A stretch of DNA of 64,000 bases, from assembly GCF_900101495.1 (NCBI RefSeq), contig NZ_FMUS01000015.1:43326-107325 (forward strand). The letters are read 5' to 3'. Origin of the DNA: Alkaliphilus peptidifermentans DSM 18978. GTDB taxonomy: Bacteria; Bacillota; Clostridia; Peptostreptococcales; Natronincolaceae. The notes under the pieces were generated by a model. That model was not told the DNA's origin. It worked only from the letters and a program-made list of their open reading frames with translations, and did not search any database. Shown here one piece after another: positions 26,101 through 34,217 of this stretch (position 1 is the first letter of the stretch; each line of letters begins with the position of its first letter). The position numbers were made by a program, and so were the translations under genes.

Positions 26101-26578
26101 GACCTATCATGGCAAAACCATTGCTGACGTGCTTAAAATGGATGTGTCCACGGCGACGGCGTTCTTTGCTGGTGTGAAAGATATTGAAGTCAAGCTGTCC
26201 ATTCTGGAGGAAGTCGGTCTATCCTACATCAAATTGGGCCAAAGCACCACTACCTTGAGCGGTGGTGAATCACAGCGCCTTAAACTTGCTAAAGAGCTTA
26301 GCAGCAAGCAGAAAAAGCACATGCTCTATATTTTGGATGAACCGACTACCGGGCTTCACTTTCAGGATATAGAAAAACTCATACTCATATTCAGAAAGTT
26401 GGTGGAGGCTAATCACACGATACTTGTTATCGAACACAACACGGATATTATCCGTGCCGCCGACTGGATTATCGACATAGGGCCTGATGGCGGCGAAGCG
26501 GGAGGATATATCGTTGCCACTGGTACGCCTAAGACCATTATGAATCATCCCTATAGCGTAACGGGAAAATATCTGTAA
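23138..26578 (+). CDS. UvrA2-like ABC protein with fused N-terminal transglutaminase-like domain
   Basis: A 1146-residue two-part protein. Residues 1-310 contain a transglutaminase-like fold with a readable triad: Cys96 (V-G-M-C-R-D-Y-S), His133 (E-D-H-W-L-V-E-Y) and Asp150 (W-V-R-M-D-A-Q). Residues 325-1146 are UvrA-like: Walker A at 357-364 (G-V-S-G-S-G-K-S), zinc cysteines (C-P-Y-C-G near 445, C-H-S-C-N-G-L-G near 486), two L-S-G-G-E signatures, two D-E-P motifs, and a second Walker A (G-M-S-G-S-G-K-S). The segment between the first zinc pair and C-H-S-C is ~38 residues, so the UvrB-binding domain of true UvrA is absent, as in UvrA2/DrrC-type drug-tolerance proteins. The start is the ATG at 23138, ten bases after GGAGG. 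An exporter gene follows after 11 bases. Confidence 0.92.
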   Translation: MINQDFYIKQSIITDPGQYTKEYDTLPDSPKELLHIVQGLVIHADQGDLYGVAFSQRQTDEELLRTVPQMLEKIFQIDKSSLTVMRSPKQRLVGMCRDYSLLLISFLRHKGIPARLRVGFADYFDSALMYEDHWLVEYYNVEQNRWVRMDAQLDDAQKKHFGISFDTEDMQGSEGYLLAGQAWTKSRQGERHQDDFGYNKNWKGWHSVKGNLLHDFNSLQGLELLPWDLWTELSTKKFNELNKDEKALLDEIADLTTSPNTTVNELQNLSVRLPGQYMEAIKSKLVVLDIVENTRTIDPNDLEPKFQITDTKIDPKAIFPNVGNDNGQQLILKGGRQNNLKNVDVTIPKSKLTVITGVSGSGKSSLAFDTIYAEGKRRYLDNMSNAAKMQDQVEKPDFDSLQGLTPTIAIEQKKGSQNPRSTVGTLTGILDYLRMLYVAIGTPHCPYCGKQVVKDSKSKNRCIDCDILFQALTSSTFNANAHVGACHSCNGLGYLYEVNPDAIVMNGDLSVLDGATYWWGKLRGKKPTGNWMVGELYAIAADMKVELNQPWKLLPTRFKEAVIHGTGDRIYNYTYNSNGRDTVISRPASGAVAHIHRLFREAKSADNPYKQYMKEIPCPTCNQELLCPEARYTTIMGYRLPELTHMSVSQLWNWIGCLQKKLPVSKKEVAADILPEIEMRTANLIQVGLSYLTLNRTAPTLSGGELQRVRLSSQLGSDLVGLTYILDEPSIGLHPRDHHLMIDTMKNLRDKGNTVIVVEHDKDTMLAADYIIDVGPGAGVKGGEIIAAGSVDDIINHPISATGRYLKGIERGVLSTCPQPIKWLSLMGCTGNNLKNIDARFPLHSMCCITGMSGSGKSTLVFNTLVPALNEAINGKRFINKTYKGLEGYDDINDFVQMDQTPIGKSSRSIPATYIGVFDAIRILFTRQGDAQRLGYGESHFSFNSKDGQCSVCEGLGQIKVALQYMADHWSTCPECKGSRYKEQILDVTYHGKTIADVLKMDVSTATAFFAGVKDIEVKLSILEEVGLSYIKLGQSTTTLSGGESQRLKLAKELSSKQKKHMLYILDEPTTGLHFQDIEKLILIFRKLVEANHTILVIEHNTDIIRAADWIIDIGPDGGEAGGYIVATGTPKTIMNHPYSVTGKYL

Positions 26579-26589
26579 GGGGGCTGTAT

Positions 26590-27804
26590 ATGTATAAAAA
26601 CACTCGTAGCAAGTGGCAATATAGTTTATTCGCATACATGGTAAGTCAGGGTATATCCTTACTTGGCTCAACCATCGTATCCTTTGCCGTGATGTGGTAT
26701 ATCACCCTGAAAACCGGGTCAGGTGTTGCGGTGGCTGGGGTCACAATTACCACATATCTACCCCAGGCACTGGTCATGCTGTTGGGCGGTGTCCTGGCTG
26801 ACCGCTATCCACCCAAAAGGCTTGTGATACTAGCGGATTCCTTTATCGCCTTATCAACCCTTATATTAGCAATCCTTTTTCTGAAGGCGGTAGATAATAT
26901 TAGCTGGATATTCTTCTTTAACTGCCTGCGTTCCCTTGGCACCGGGATACAAATGCCTGCAATTAAAAGTATGTTGCCCCTATTCGTTCCTGAAGGTGAA
27001 TTGATGCGGGCAAACAGTATCTACACAAGTATATGGTGTGTGATTCATCTTGTTTCTCCGGGCCTTAGCGGTGTAATAATGAGTTTTGTGTCAATAGTAG
27101 GCGTGTTCTTTATTGATGTAATCACCGCTATAATCGGCGTTCTTCTACTGTCCACCATCATTATGCCTGCAAGAGAAATCCAGCAGACTAGAGGAAATCC
27201 GAAGGAGGAATTAAAGCAGGGCTTCAGGTACATCCTAAATTCTAAATCACTGAAATACAGTATCATCCTATATACTACTTTTCAGTTTTTAGTTGTCCCA
27301 GCATCACAACTTACACCACTATTAGCATCGCAAACCCTTGGTGATGAAGTGTGGATATTGAGTGTGATTGAAACGGCATTTTCTGTCGGGGCGCTGGCAG
27401 TAAGCCTGTATATGGCATACAAAAAGCCTTCAGTTCCTCATTTTAAGCTAATTGGCTTTTCAGCTATGTTGTTTGGGGCAGTTATGATATTATTGGTACC
27501 AAGCCACAATATTATATTGTTTACTGCCCTGATGCTAATTATGGGCATTGGAAGTCCTCTATACTATACCCCCTTAATGACCCACATTCAGGAAATCACT
27601 GACAATGCATATCTTGGTAGAACCTTCTCCTATGTTGACCTTTTTTCTTCCCTTGCCACACCCCTTGGTATGGTTGTGTTCGGGCCGTTGTCAAATGTCA
27701 GCATCCCACTACCCTTTGTAATACCAGGGGCTTTGTTGATCCTGCTGGGGGTACGAGTGAAAAATAGAAAGACAAGCTATTGTCATACAATGCAGATATA
27801 TTGA
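26590..27804 (+). CDS. MFS transporter, putative drug efflux
   Basis: A 404-residue membrane protein with about twelve hydrophobic helices and the MFS loop-2/3 motif G-G-V-L-A-D-R-Y-P-P-K-R (near residue 62). It belongs to the drug-exporting, MefA-like branch of the superfamily (inference from overall pattern). It starts 11 bases after the uvrA-like gene with a short GGGGG site and shares its MerR-type promoter, so the two should be induced together. A bidirectional terminator follows at 27896. The substrate is unknown; a DNA-active or intercalating compound would fit the UvrA2 partner. Confidence 0.9.
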   Translation: MYKNTRSKWQYSLFAYMVSQGISLLGSTIVSFAVMWYITLKTGSGVAVAGVTITTYLPQALVMLLGGVLADRYPPKRLVILADSFIALSTLILAILFLKAVDNISWIFFFNCLRSLGTGIQMPAIKSMLPLFVPEGELMRANSIYTSIWCVIHLVSPGLSGVIMSFVSIVGVFFIDVITAIIGVLLLSTIIMPAREIQQTRGNPKEELKQGFRYILNSKSLKYSIILYTTFQFLVVPASQLTPLLASQTLGDEVWILSVIETAFSVGALAVSLYMAYKKPSVPHFKLIGFSAMLFGAVMILLVPSHNIILFTALMLIMGIGSPLYYTPLMTHIQEITDNAYLGRTFSYVDLFSSLATPLGMVVFGPLSNVSIPLPFVIPGALLILLGVRVKNRKTSYCHTMQIY

Positions 27805-27895
27805 TTTATTATCATGGTGAATTACTTAGTCATTCTCAGTTATATAGATAGATTAATTTATTGTTATATATTATCAGTAAAATACCCAAAAATAC

Positions 27896-27930
27896 TAAAA
27901 ATGGCGGTTCGATTTTGAACCGCCATTTTA
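27896..27930. terminator. Bidirectional terminator between MFS and BtrH-like genes
   Basis: A perfect stem AAAATGGCGGTTC/GAACCGCCATTTT with A and T runs on both sides ends the two convergent transcription units. Confidence 0.85.
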
Positions 27931-27954
27931 GATTATTAAAAAAAGTCTGGCTAC

Positions 27955-28998
27955 CTATGATATTTCACGTTGCAGCCTTGTCATCAGATCAACTTCCATA
28001 TGGTACAATTGAAGAATCCTTTTCGACATAACCTCCAATAGCTCCTGTTCACCGGTTTGTTGAAGCTGCCACATAGTATCCCCTACAATATCCCACTCAC
28101 CTGATAATTCAATATACTGATTACCAATTTGATTTACTGTATCCTTTTGAAATATCCCGGCGGCTTCATTCAGGAAGACGCCGTACATTTTTCTGAAGAT
28201 ACCCCCGCCGGTGCCGCCATCAGCATTAATCATAAAATAGTTGGTTGTCCCGGCTCGTTTTAGCTTGTCGTCATCAAACTTAACCCATTTCTTTACATCT
28301 TTTGAGAACTTTTGAATACCGCTGACGCCCTTTAAGGTTGCGGGAGGATTTAGCATCTTTTGACATACATCAAGTATGGAGGCCGTAAGATTTTCTCTAT
28401 TGATTCCTCGAAAGCCACTAAAGTCCAACTCGACATATTTATTGTTGGGAGGAAAGGGCCTGTAATTACTACTGCGGGCCGCCTGCATTTCTCTATAAGG
28501 TACAAGATGATAATCTTCATGGATGGGCCCATTAGGTGTTCTCATTGAATAGTCGGAATTGTCACGGTCGCTCACATAAAAGCATTCTTGTTCATCATCA
28601 TAGCCAAACAGGACAATGGAGTGTCCGCCGAAATGACTGTTATCATCCAATCCAAGATAACTGATGAAGGGCATGTCTACATAAGCCATGACAGGATGTC
28701 CCCCCTCAATCATTTGTTTGGTTTTTTTTAAAACTTTACCATAATCCTTGCTTTGCTTAACCCGTATCGTTATTCCAAGGCCTTTAGCAAGATTTTCTTC
28801 AAATTCTATCACCTTTGACCGACCTGCCACCATAGGGGCCGCTGCAAGGTTAATATAGGTAAAATCCAGTCCTTCACCAATTCCAAAGAGCATTTCTTCA
28901 GACAAGGAGTAGCCGTAAAAATCAAATACCTGCTTCAATGAAGTAGTTATACAGTGTTTGCCGCCTTGGGGCTTGAAAGTCTCGATTACCTTTTTCAT
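27955..28998 (-). CDS. BtrH N-terminal domain protein (papain-like acyltransferase/peptidase fold)
   Basis: A 347-residue protein. Residues 1-140 match the BtrH N-terminal domain: G-G-K-H-C-I-T-T-S-L-K-Q-V provides the likely catalytic Cys near 17, and G-G-H-S-I-V-L-F-G-Y-D the His near 127. The remainder fits the DUF4872 domain usually joined to it. BtrH transfers an acyl group during butirosin biosynthesis; related proteins occur in resistance and tailoring contexts. Here it is convergent with the uvrA-MFS pair and sits next to two regulators, so it is probably part of the same response, perhaps modifying a drug or natural product (inference). AAGGGG precedes the ATG at 28998. Confidence 0.88.
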   Translation of the reverse strand: MKKVIETFKPQGGKHCITTSLKQVFDFYGYSLSEEMLFGIGEGLDFTYINLAAAPMVAGRSKVIEFEENLAKGLGITIRVKQSKDYGKVLKKTKQMIEGGHPVMAYVDMPFISYLGLDDNSHFGGHSIVLFGYDDEQECFYVSDRDNSDYSMRTPNGPIHEDYHLVPYREMQAARSSNYRPFPPNNKYVELDFSGFRGINRENLTASILDVCQKMLNPPATLKGVSGIQKFSKDVKKWVKFDDDKLKRAGTTNYFMINADGGTGGGIFRKMYGVFLNEAAGIFQKDTVNQIGNQYIELSGEWDIVGDTMWQLQQTGEQELLEVMSKRILQLYHMEVDLMTRLQREIS

Positions 28999-29158
28999 TG
29001 TACTTCACCCCTTCTCACCTGATACCGTAATATGAATTTCTGCCAGGTAACAGTTATAACAGATGGTTCCTTCTTTACACTGTACAATTCCTTCTCATGG
29101 TTTTTCCTCTCATGTTTCAAATCCAAAACCTCATTTCTAGTTTTGGTATTATTGTATC

Positions 29159-29193
29159 ATATATAACTTGCAATCCTGTGTCAGGTTATATAT
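29159..29193. promoter_or_regulatory. Inverted repeat ATATATAAC/GTTATATAT at the BtrH-like promoter
   Basis: Perfect 9-bp arms (29159-29167 and 29185-29193) separated by 17 bases, overlapping the last codons of the WYL gene and the TA-rich promoter region before the btrH-like gene. A possible operator for the adjacent WYL regulator. Confidence 0.5.
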
Positions 29194-30083
29194 TTATCTT
29201 GAATCTTTTTTAGTCGTATTTGCAGCTCGTCACGAATGCTTTGCGGTGAAATAACCTCGACTTTATCACCGAAGGAAAAGAGGTAGCTGAATAATCCTTC
29301 ATTATGGGGCAAATGGGTTTTTACCAGAAAACTGTCATCATCATTGCAGGTAACCCCATCGGAAAATTCATCATAAACCCGAAACGACATTTCCTTATCA
29401 AAAGCAAGAGTCACCGGAATGGTCTTTTCAGAGATTTTTTCAACCCCCTCAAATATTTGTGGCGGTACAAAGCGTGTGAAATTCTCAGACGTCAACTCCA
29501 ATTCTTTTATCCGTGTCAATTTAAACAGCCGGTTCTTCTCCCGTAAGCAGCAATAACCATACAGGAACCAGTCTTTGCTTTTGAAAACCAGCTTAAGAGG
29601 CTCAACCAACCTATTTATAGATTCACCTTTACCGCTAAAATATAGGAAGGAGATTTTTTTGTTTTGAAAAATGGCACTTTTTAGCGTGTTAAAAACACTT
29701 TCGTTAGCTTCCTTCTTAACCCAATCAGAAAAGTCCACCTCTATCCAATTTACATTTTTCTTCTGAAAAACGCTACTCAGCTTGGCTAGAAGCCCATTAG
29801 TGTTTTCAACATCAACAATACGGATTCCCTGTAATGCCATCAGTATTTGCTCTTGCTCCGCCTCGGAAATCAAAGATTTATTTAGTACAAAATTCTCTTG
29901 AAGGGAAATACCGCCGCCCTTGCCGGGTGTTGTATACACAGGAATACCGGCTGCGCTTAGTATATCAATATCTCTATATATGGTTCTCACAGAAACTTCA
30001 AAATAGTTTGCCAATTGAGGAGCGGTTATACTTCCTTTTTCCAGTAAAAGATAAACCATTTGGAACAATCTGTTTTCAGCCAT
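29181..30083 (-). CDS. YafY-type HTH/WYL transcriptional regulator
   Basis: A 300-residue regulator. The N-terminal HTH_11 winged helix is clear (I-T-A-P-Q-L-A-N-Y-F-E-V-S-V-R-T-I-Y-R-D-I-D-I-L, residues about 18-42), and a WYL ligand-binding domain follows at about 140-220 (L-V-F-K-S-K-D-W-F-L-Y-G-Y-C-C). WYL domains sense nucleic-acid fragments or small ligands and often control stress or defence genes. It lies 32 bases after the MerR gene on the same strand, so the two are probably one operon, and just upstream of the btrH-like gene. A candidate operator at 29159-29193 overlaps its 3' end. Confidence 0.92.
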   Translation of the reverse strand: MAENRLFQMVYLLLEKGSITAPQLANYFEVSVRTIYRDIDILSAAGIPVYTTPGKGGGISLQENFVLNKSLISEAEQEQILMALQGIRIVDVENTNGLLAKLSSVFQKKNVNWIEVDFSDWVKKEANESVFNTLKSAIFQNKKISFLYFSGKGESINRLVEPLKLVFKSKDWFLYGYCCLREKNRLFKLTRIKELELTSENFTRFVPPQIFEGVEKISEKTIPVTLAFDKEMSFRVYDEFSDGVTCNDDDSFLVKTHLPHNEGLFSYLFSFGDKVEVISPQSIRDELQIRLKKIQDKYIT

Positions 30084-30115
30084 TCTTCCTCACATTCCTT
30101 TCGCTTCCCTCGGCA

Positions 30116-30952
30116 TTATGTACTACATTTATTCTCTATCAATGGTATTTGAATTTCCGTAAGGTATTCTTCCGGGTTATCTGTATCATGATAATCAATG
30201 ATAGTCACCTGCCGGCAAGGATTATCCATCTGGTATTGCTGATGGTCGGTTAACCACTGAAGGAAAGAATGATAAGCAGCCGCCAAATTTTCATAAGGAC
30301 CATAGACCATAGTACAGGCCATGGAATTGATACCCTCCAATTCACGGAAAACAAATCCATCCTTGTCTTTACCTAGTTTTTTTACAATATAGCAAACCTC
30401 AACATCAATATCGGTGTCCATGTGTTCTTCATCATGATATATGGCTATATTGTTGTAACTATGCTTTTCGATTTCAATATGTTCTAGTCTGATAAACTTG
30501 TTGAGTTCATCCCACAACTCTCCTTCACAAGAGTATTTGGGGATTTTCCTACGAAGTGATACGATTTTACAGCAGGGAATAGATTTTAGCGTTACATTAT
30601 AATGAGTATCAATTTGTCGATTTTGGATGTGCCCTATAGCTGTTTTGATTTTAGCAAGTCTGTCTTGCTCTATGTCAATTATTTTTTCCGTTTCTTCAAT
30701 TTTACTTTTCATTTGAGCAATAAGAAAATCATCACTCCAATTACTTAGCAAATTTATTATTTCAGCTACCCCAAAATTAAGATCCCGCAACAATACAATT
30801 TTTTGCAGCTCTGGCACTTGTTCAACGGAATACATACGATACCCTGTCATCTTATCAATATGGGATGGCTTTAACAATCCGTGGTTATCATAGTACCGCA
30901 GCATTCGTACAGAAACATGTGTCAGCTTTGAAAACTCTCCTATTTTCAGCAC
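30116..30952 (-). CDS. MerR-family regulator with GyrI-like effector domain
   Basis: A 278-residue protein with the MerR DNA-binding domain at the N-terminus (I-G-E-F-S-K-L-T-H-V-S-V-R-M-L-R-Y-Y-D, residues 3-21), a dimerisation coiled coil (residues about 80-110) and a C-terminal effector domain of the GyrI/BmrR type (from about 125; M-V-Y-G-P-Y-E-N-L near 215). Such regulators bind many hydrophobic drugs and activate exporters by untwisting a long-spacer promoter. Precisely such a promoter stands before the uvrA-MFS pair at 23082-23112, making this the prime candidate activator. A sigma-A promoter is at 30978-31006. Confidence 0.92.
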   Translation of the reverse strand: MLKIGEFSKLTHVSVRMLRYYDNHGLLKPSHIDKMTGYRMYSVEQVPELQKIVLLRDLNFGVAEIINLLSNWSDDFLIAQMKSKIEETEKIIDIEQDRLAKIKTAIGHIQNRQIDTHYNVTLKSIPCCKIVSLRRKIPKYSCEGELWDELNKFIRLEHIEIEKHSYNNIAIYHDEEHMDTDIDVEVCYIVKKLGKDKDGFVFRELEGINSMACTMVYGPYENLAAAYHSFLQWLTDHQQYQMDNPCRQVTIIDYHDTDNPEEYLTEIQIPLIENKCST

Positions 30953-30977
30953 TTTATCATCTCCCCTCTCTCATGTC

Positions 30978-31006
30978 AGTATATATGTTCTTAAAAAATA
31001 CATCAA
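30978..31006 (-). promoter_or_regulatory. Sigma-A promoter of the merR-WYL operon
   Basis: On the minus strand TTGATG, a 17-base spacer and TATACT, just upstream of the MerR gene. A further CTTGAT lies directly before the -35 hexamer. Confidence 0.65.
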
Positions 31007-31034
31007 GTTTTATCAAGTACATGTTAAACCCTAT

Positions 31035-31047
31035 TGACATTATGTCA
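31035..31047. promoter_or_regulatory. Palindrome TGACATTATGTCA upstream of merR
   Basis: A perfect 6-1-6 inverted repeat. An extra half site (ATGTCA) occurs next to the -10 box at 30973-30978. A plausible operator for autoregulation of the MerR gene. Confidence 0.45.
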
Positions 31048-31142
31048 GAGTTTAGTGATAAGTCCTATTTGACTATTGTTAAATAGCGGTAGACTTATTT
31101 ATAGATTCTACGAGCCGCAGGGCTGTTCTTGCAGTTTCTGGT

Positions 31143-31177
31143 AAAAAAGCACCTAGAAAATTTTCTAGGTGCTTTTT
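31143..31177. terminator. Bidirectional terminator before gerKC
   Basis: A perfect palindrome AAAAAGCACCTAG...CTAGGTGCTTTTT with A/T runs on both sides, 76 bases past the gerKC stop. Confidence 0.85.
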
Positions 31178-31252
31178 AAACTGTATATGAAAGTTTAGTC
31201 TGGTTAAGGTCGATTCAATATAGGCCAACTGGCATTAGTATTTCAATACTGC

Positions 31253-32398
31253 TTACTTTGGTGTAATAGGAGTCACTACCATCCCAAGATGCTTAATTTC
31301 TGTTTTTACAGATATATTTACTTCCATATTTGAAAATATTTCATCCCAGTCTTCTTTTATTTCATTCCACTTCGTATAGTCCTTACGGTGTAAAGCCTCA
31401 CCAAAACCAAAAACATCTGTTTTATATTGCTGTGCTGCTCCAATAGCTGTTTCTACTTCTTCTTCTATGGCTTTTTTAAAATTCATGTTTAACTCCTGTA
31501 ATTTTTCAGGTGTGCCAATTGATACAGGTGCCGTTTGCTCTTTTAAATTTCCATCTATCATAATTTCCACTGTTATTGTTGGTGAATTCTCTTTATAATC
31601 TGCTATGATTTTAGCATTATTATTAGCCAACTCTATACTGGCTTTTCCATCCTTCGAATTAGGTACTGGAACTATTATCACACGAGGGTTTTTTCTATTA
31701 ACAATAAGCAAGTATCCACTGCTTGCTTTTTCATCTAGCCAGCCGACAAGCTTATCTTTTTTAAATACACCAAATTCTCCAATTCTGAATGTTTTCTTGC
31801 CCTCAATAGTAGCTATTTCAATTTTGGGCATTACTGCACTACCTCGACTTGCATATTCTCCTAAAAATGAATGTAATGTTACTTCTACCACATTTGTTAT
31901 CTCATCAGATCTAACCGCTTCCTTCATTGCTCTTGCAGAATGCTGTTCAAATAAAGACTGGCATTCAAGTATCTTTTTAGCCTCACCTTTTGCAACTAAA
32001 AAAATCGTATGGGGCCTAAGTTCAGCTTGTCTTTCGAACCAGTTCAACGAAGAGACGATTCCACTTTTTGCAAACTCTTCTCCAAAAACAACAACCTCAT
32101 TATGTCCATAAAAGAGTTTACGATTACTAAAATTCATAAATTTCTTTGAAGCTTCAAATAGTGTATTACACTCTTGGGTTAAAACAAAATCCATATGCAG
32201 CCCATTAGTATCTGTTTCTTCTTGAGGTGCTTTTTGGTTTTGATGCACTACTTGTGTACTTAATTTCAATTGATTCTCTGTCCCCAAATCAATCCCAATA
32301 CCCATTACATATGCCCTTTCATCTAATTCCTTTTTATCCCAACAGCCGATGGATAAAATGATGCAGATTATAATAATCACAATAAAAATTTTTTTCAA
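31253..32398 (-). CDS. gerKC: Germinant receptor lipoprotein, Ger(x)C family
   Basis: A 381-residue spore germination lipoprotein. The signal helix (I-F-I-V-I-I-I-I-C-I-I-L) ends in a lipobox S-I-G-C with Cys18, followed at once by W-D-K-K-E-L-D-E-R-A-Y-V, the typical start of the GerAC/GerKC family. The C-terminal ~200 residues match the Spore_GerAC domain (V-F-K-K-D-K-L-V-G-W-L near 205). It acts as the C subunit of the receptor in the inner spore membrane. It lies 16 bases downstream of gerKA. The paralog letter is uncertain. Confidence 0.9.
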   Translation of the reverse strand: MKKIFIVIIIICIILSIGCWDKKELDERAYVMGIGIDLGTENQLKLSTQVVHQNQKAPQEETDTNGLHMDFVLTQECNTLFEASKKFMNFSNRKLFYGHNEVVVFGEEFAKSGIVSSLNWFERQAELRPHTIFLVAKGEAKKILECQSLFEQHSARAMKEAVRSDEITNVVEVTLHSFLGEYASRGSAVMPKIEIATIEGKKTFRIGEFGVFKKDKLVGWLDEKASSGYLLIVNRKNPRVIIVPVPNSKDGKASIELANNNAKIIADYKENSPTITVEIMIDGNLKEQTAPVSIGTPEKLQELNMNFKKAIEEEVETAIGAAQQYKTDVFGFGEALHRKDYTKWNEIKEDWDEIFSNMEVNISVKTEIKHLGMVVTPITPK

Positions 32399-32414
32399 AA
32401 TATCACCTCATCTA

Positions 32415-33971
32415 CTACTTCCTCTTCCGATTAAGCTCCTGGTCCTGTTTTTTAATATTATAGTTCTCTAATGAAGCTGGACGATTATTTAAAGCCCATA
32501 ATGGAAATCTAGCAAAAAAGTCTTTCATATCCTGTAAAAAAAATGGGGCTACAGGAGCTAAATAAGGGATTCCAAAGGAACGTAAGGATACTGCATGGAC
32601 TAAAACAAATAATGAACCAAGTACCAAAGAAAACAATCCAGTAATACCAGATAAAAGCAAAAAAGCAAAACGTAATAGTGTTGCTATATCAGCTACTGAT
32701 GGTACTATAAATGAAGATATAGCCGTTAAAGCCGTAACAATAACCATTGGTGCTCCCACTATTCCAGCAGCTACAGCAGCCTCACCAATAACCAATGCTC
32801 CTACTATACTGACTGCCTGTCCTATTGGTCTAGGCATTCTAACACCTGCTTCTCTTAATATTTCGAATAAAGTAAGCATAACCAATGCTTCTATTAAAAG
32901 GGGAAAAGGAACACCTTCCCGTGTTTCTGCCATCGTCATTAATAAAGGGGATGGAATCATTTCAGGATGAAAGGTAGAAACTCCAACATAAAACCCAGGT
33001 AAATATATTGTAAGAATAAAAGCAATAAATCTTATTAATCTAGTTAAGGTAGCATAATATGGTCGAGAATAATAATCTTCAATATTTTGAAAGTTCTCTA
33101 TGAATAAATGAGGAACAGATAGTACGACAGGGGTTCCGTCAGTAAGAATAATGACTTTTCCCTCTAGCATATACCCTACTGCTTTATCTGGTTTTTCTGT
33201 ATTTCCTATTGTTGGAAAAGGAGAAAAAGGAGCATCTTCAATATAGGCTTCTATATAACCTGACTCTAGAATAGCTTCTGTATTTATTTGTTCTAATCTT
33301 TTTTTAACTTCACTAATAATTTCTTCTTTACAGATTCCTTTAATATAAGTTAGGCACACTTTTGTTTTAGTCTGTTTACCTATAACATATGTTTCAAATC
33401 TTAGATTTGGGTTAATAACTTTTCTTCGAATTAAGGAGGTATTTACACGAAGTGATTCAGTAAAACTTTCTCTAGGTCCTCTAATCACTGCTTCTGTTTC
33501 TGCTTCTTGTATTTCTCTGCTTTTATATTCTTTCGCCTTTATAATAATGGCAGTTTGAGTCTTATCAATAAATAAAGCAATGTACCCAGATAGTACATCT
33601 TCAATAGCAGTATTCATGCTACTTGTCTCTGTTAAATTATAAACTGTTAGAACGGATTCTTTTAATAAACTATTTAAACTTCCTTCTTTTGAAACAAGTG
33701 GTTCTGTTAATAGCATCAAAGGTTTCAAGATATCCATTACAATCAAGTTTTTGTCTACCAGGCCATCTATATAAAGTAAAAAAGCCTCTTTCTTATTCAT
33801 TCCAATTTTAAATTCACGTATTATTATGTCATCACTATCTCCCAATATTTTCTGTATCTCCACTAAATTATATTTTAAACTTTTGCTTAAATTTTCCTTG
33901 TTATCTTTAAACTTTGCAGGCATGCTCTTATTTTTTATGTAGTGAATGTACAAATTCCTGAAGATTTTCAT
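32415..33971 (-). CDS. gerKA: Germinant receptor A subunit, GerA/SpoVAF family
   Basis: A 518-residue protein of the GerA family. The hydrophilic N-terminal domain (about residues 1-260) holds N-L-T-E-T-S-S-M-N-T-A and V-I-R-G-P-R-E-S-F-T-E-S-L-R-V-N, a very conserved A-subunit segment. About five membrane helices follow (P-I-G-Q-A-V-S-I-V-G-A-L-V-I-G-E near 395), then a charged tail. The start is the ATG at 33971, five bases after AAGGAGGG; an upstream in-frame start has no site. It is cotranscribed with gerKC. The B subunit gene is divergent at 34218, an unusual split of the usual A-C-B or A-B-C order. Confidence 0.93.
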   Translation of the reverse strand: MKIFRNLYIHYIKNKSMPAKFKDNKENLSKSLKYNLVEIQKILGDSDDIIIREFKIGMNKKEAFLLYIDGLVDKNLIVMDILKPLMLLTEPLVSKEGSLNSLLKESVLTVYNLTETSSMNTAIEDVLSGYIALFIDKTQTAIIIKAKEYKSREIQEAETEAVIRGPRESFTESLRVNTSLIRRKVINPNLRFETYVIGKQTKTKVCLTYIKGICKEEIISEVKKRLEQINTEAILESGYIEAYIEDAPFSPFPTIGNTEKPDKAVGYMLEGKVIILTDGTPVVLSVPHLFIENFQNIEDYYSRPYYATLTRLIRFIAFILTIYLPGFYVGVSTFHPEMIPSPLLMTMAETREGVPFPLLIEALVMLTLFEILREAGVRMPRPIGQAVSIVGALVIGEAAVAAGIVGAPMVIVTALTAISSFIVPSVADIATLLRFAFLLLSGITGLFSLVLGSLFVLVHAVSLRSFGIPYLAPVAPFFLQDMKDFFARFPLWALNNRPASLENYNIKKQDQELNRKRK

Positions 33972-34217
33972 AAAGCCCTCCTTTTTAACCAGTACATGTA
34001 AATGATTGTATATTATTACCATATTATTGTTACACTAAAGTCAAATATATTTTAGTCTATTATAATCTCAAAATAAGTTTATTAAGATAATTAGATAAAA
34101 ACACAATATTTATTTTATTTATCAAAGGTGAACTTGATTTTTTTAATACGCATTTTTGATCACTTATAACTATTTGAAGATCATTAAATTGAAAACCATC
34201 ATAAGGAGCTATCATTA

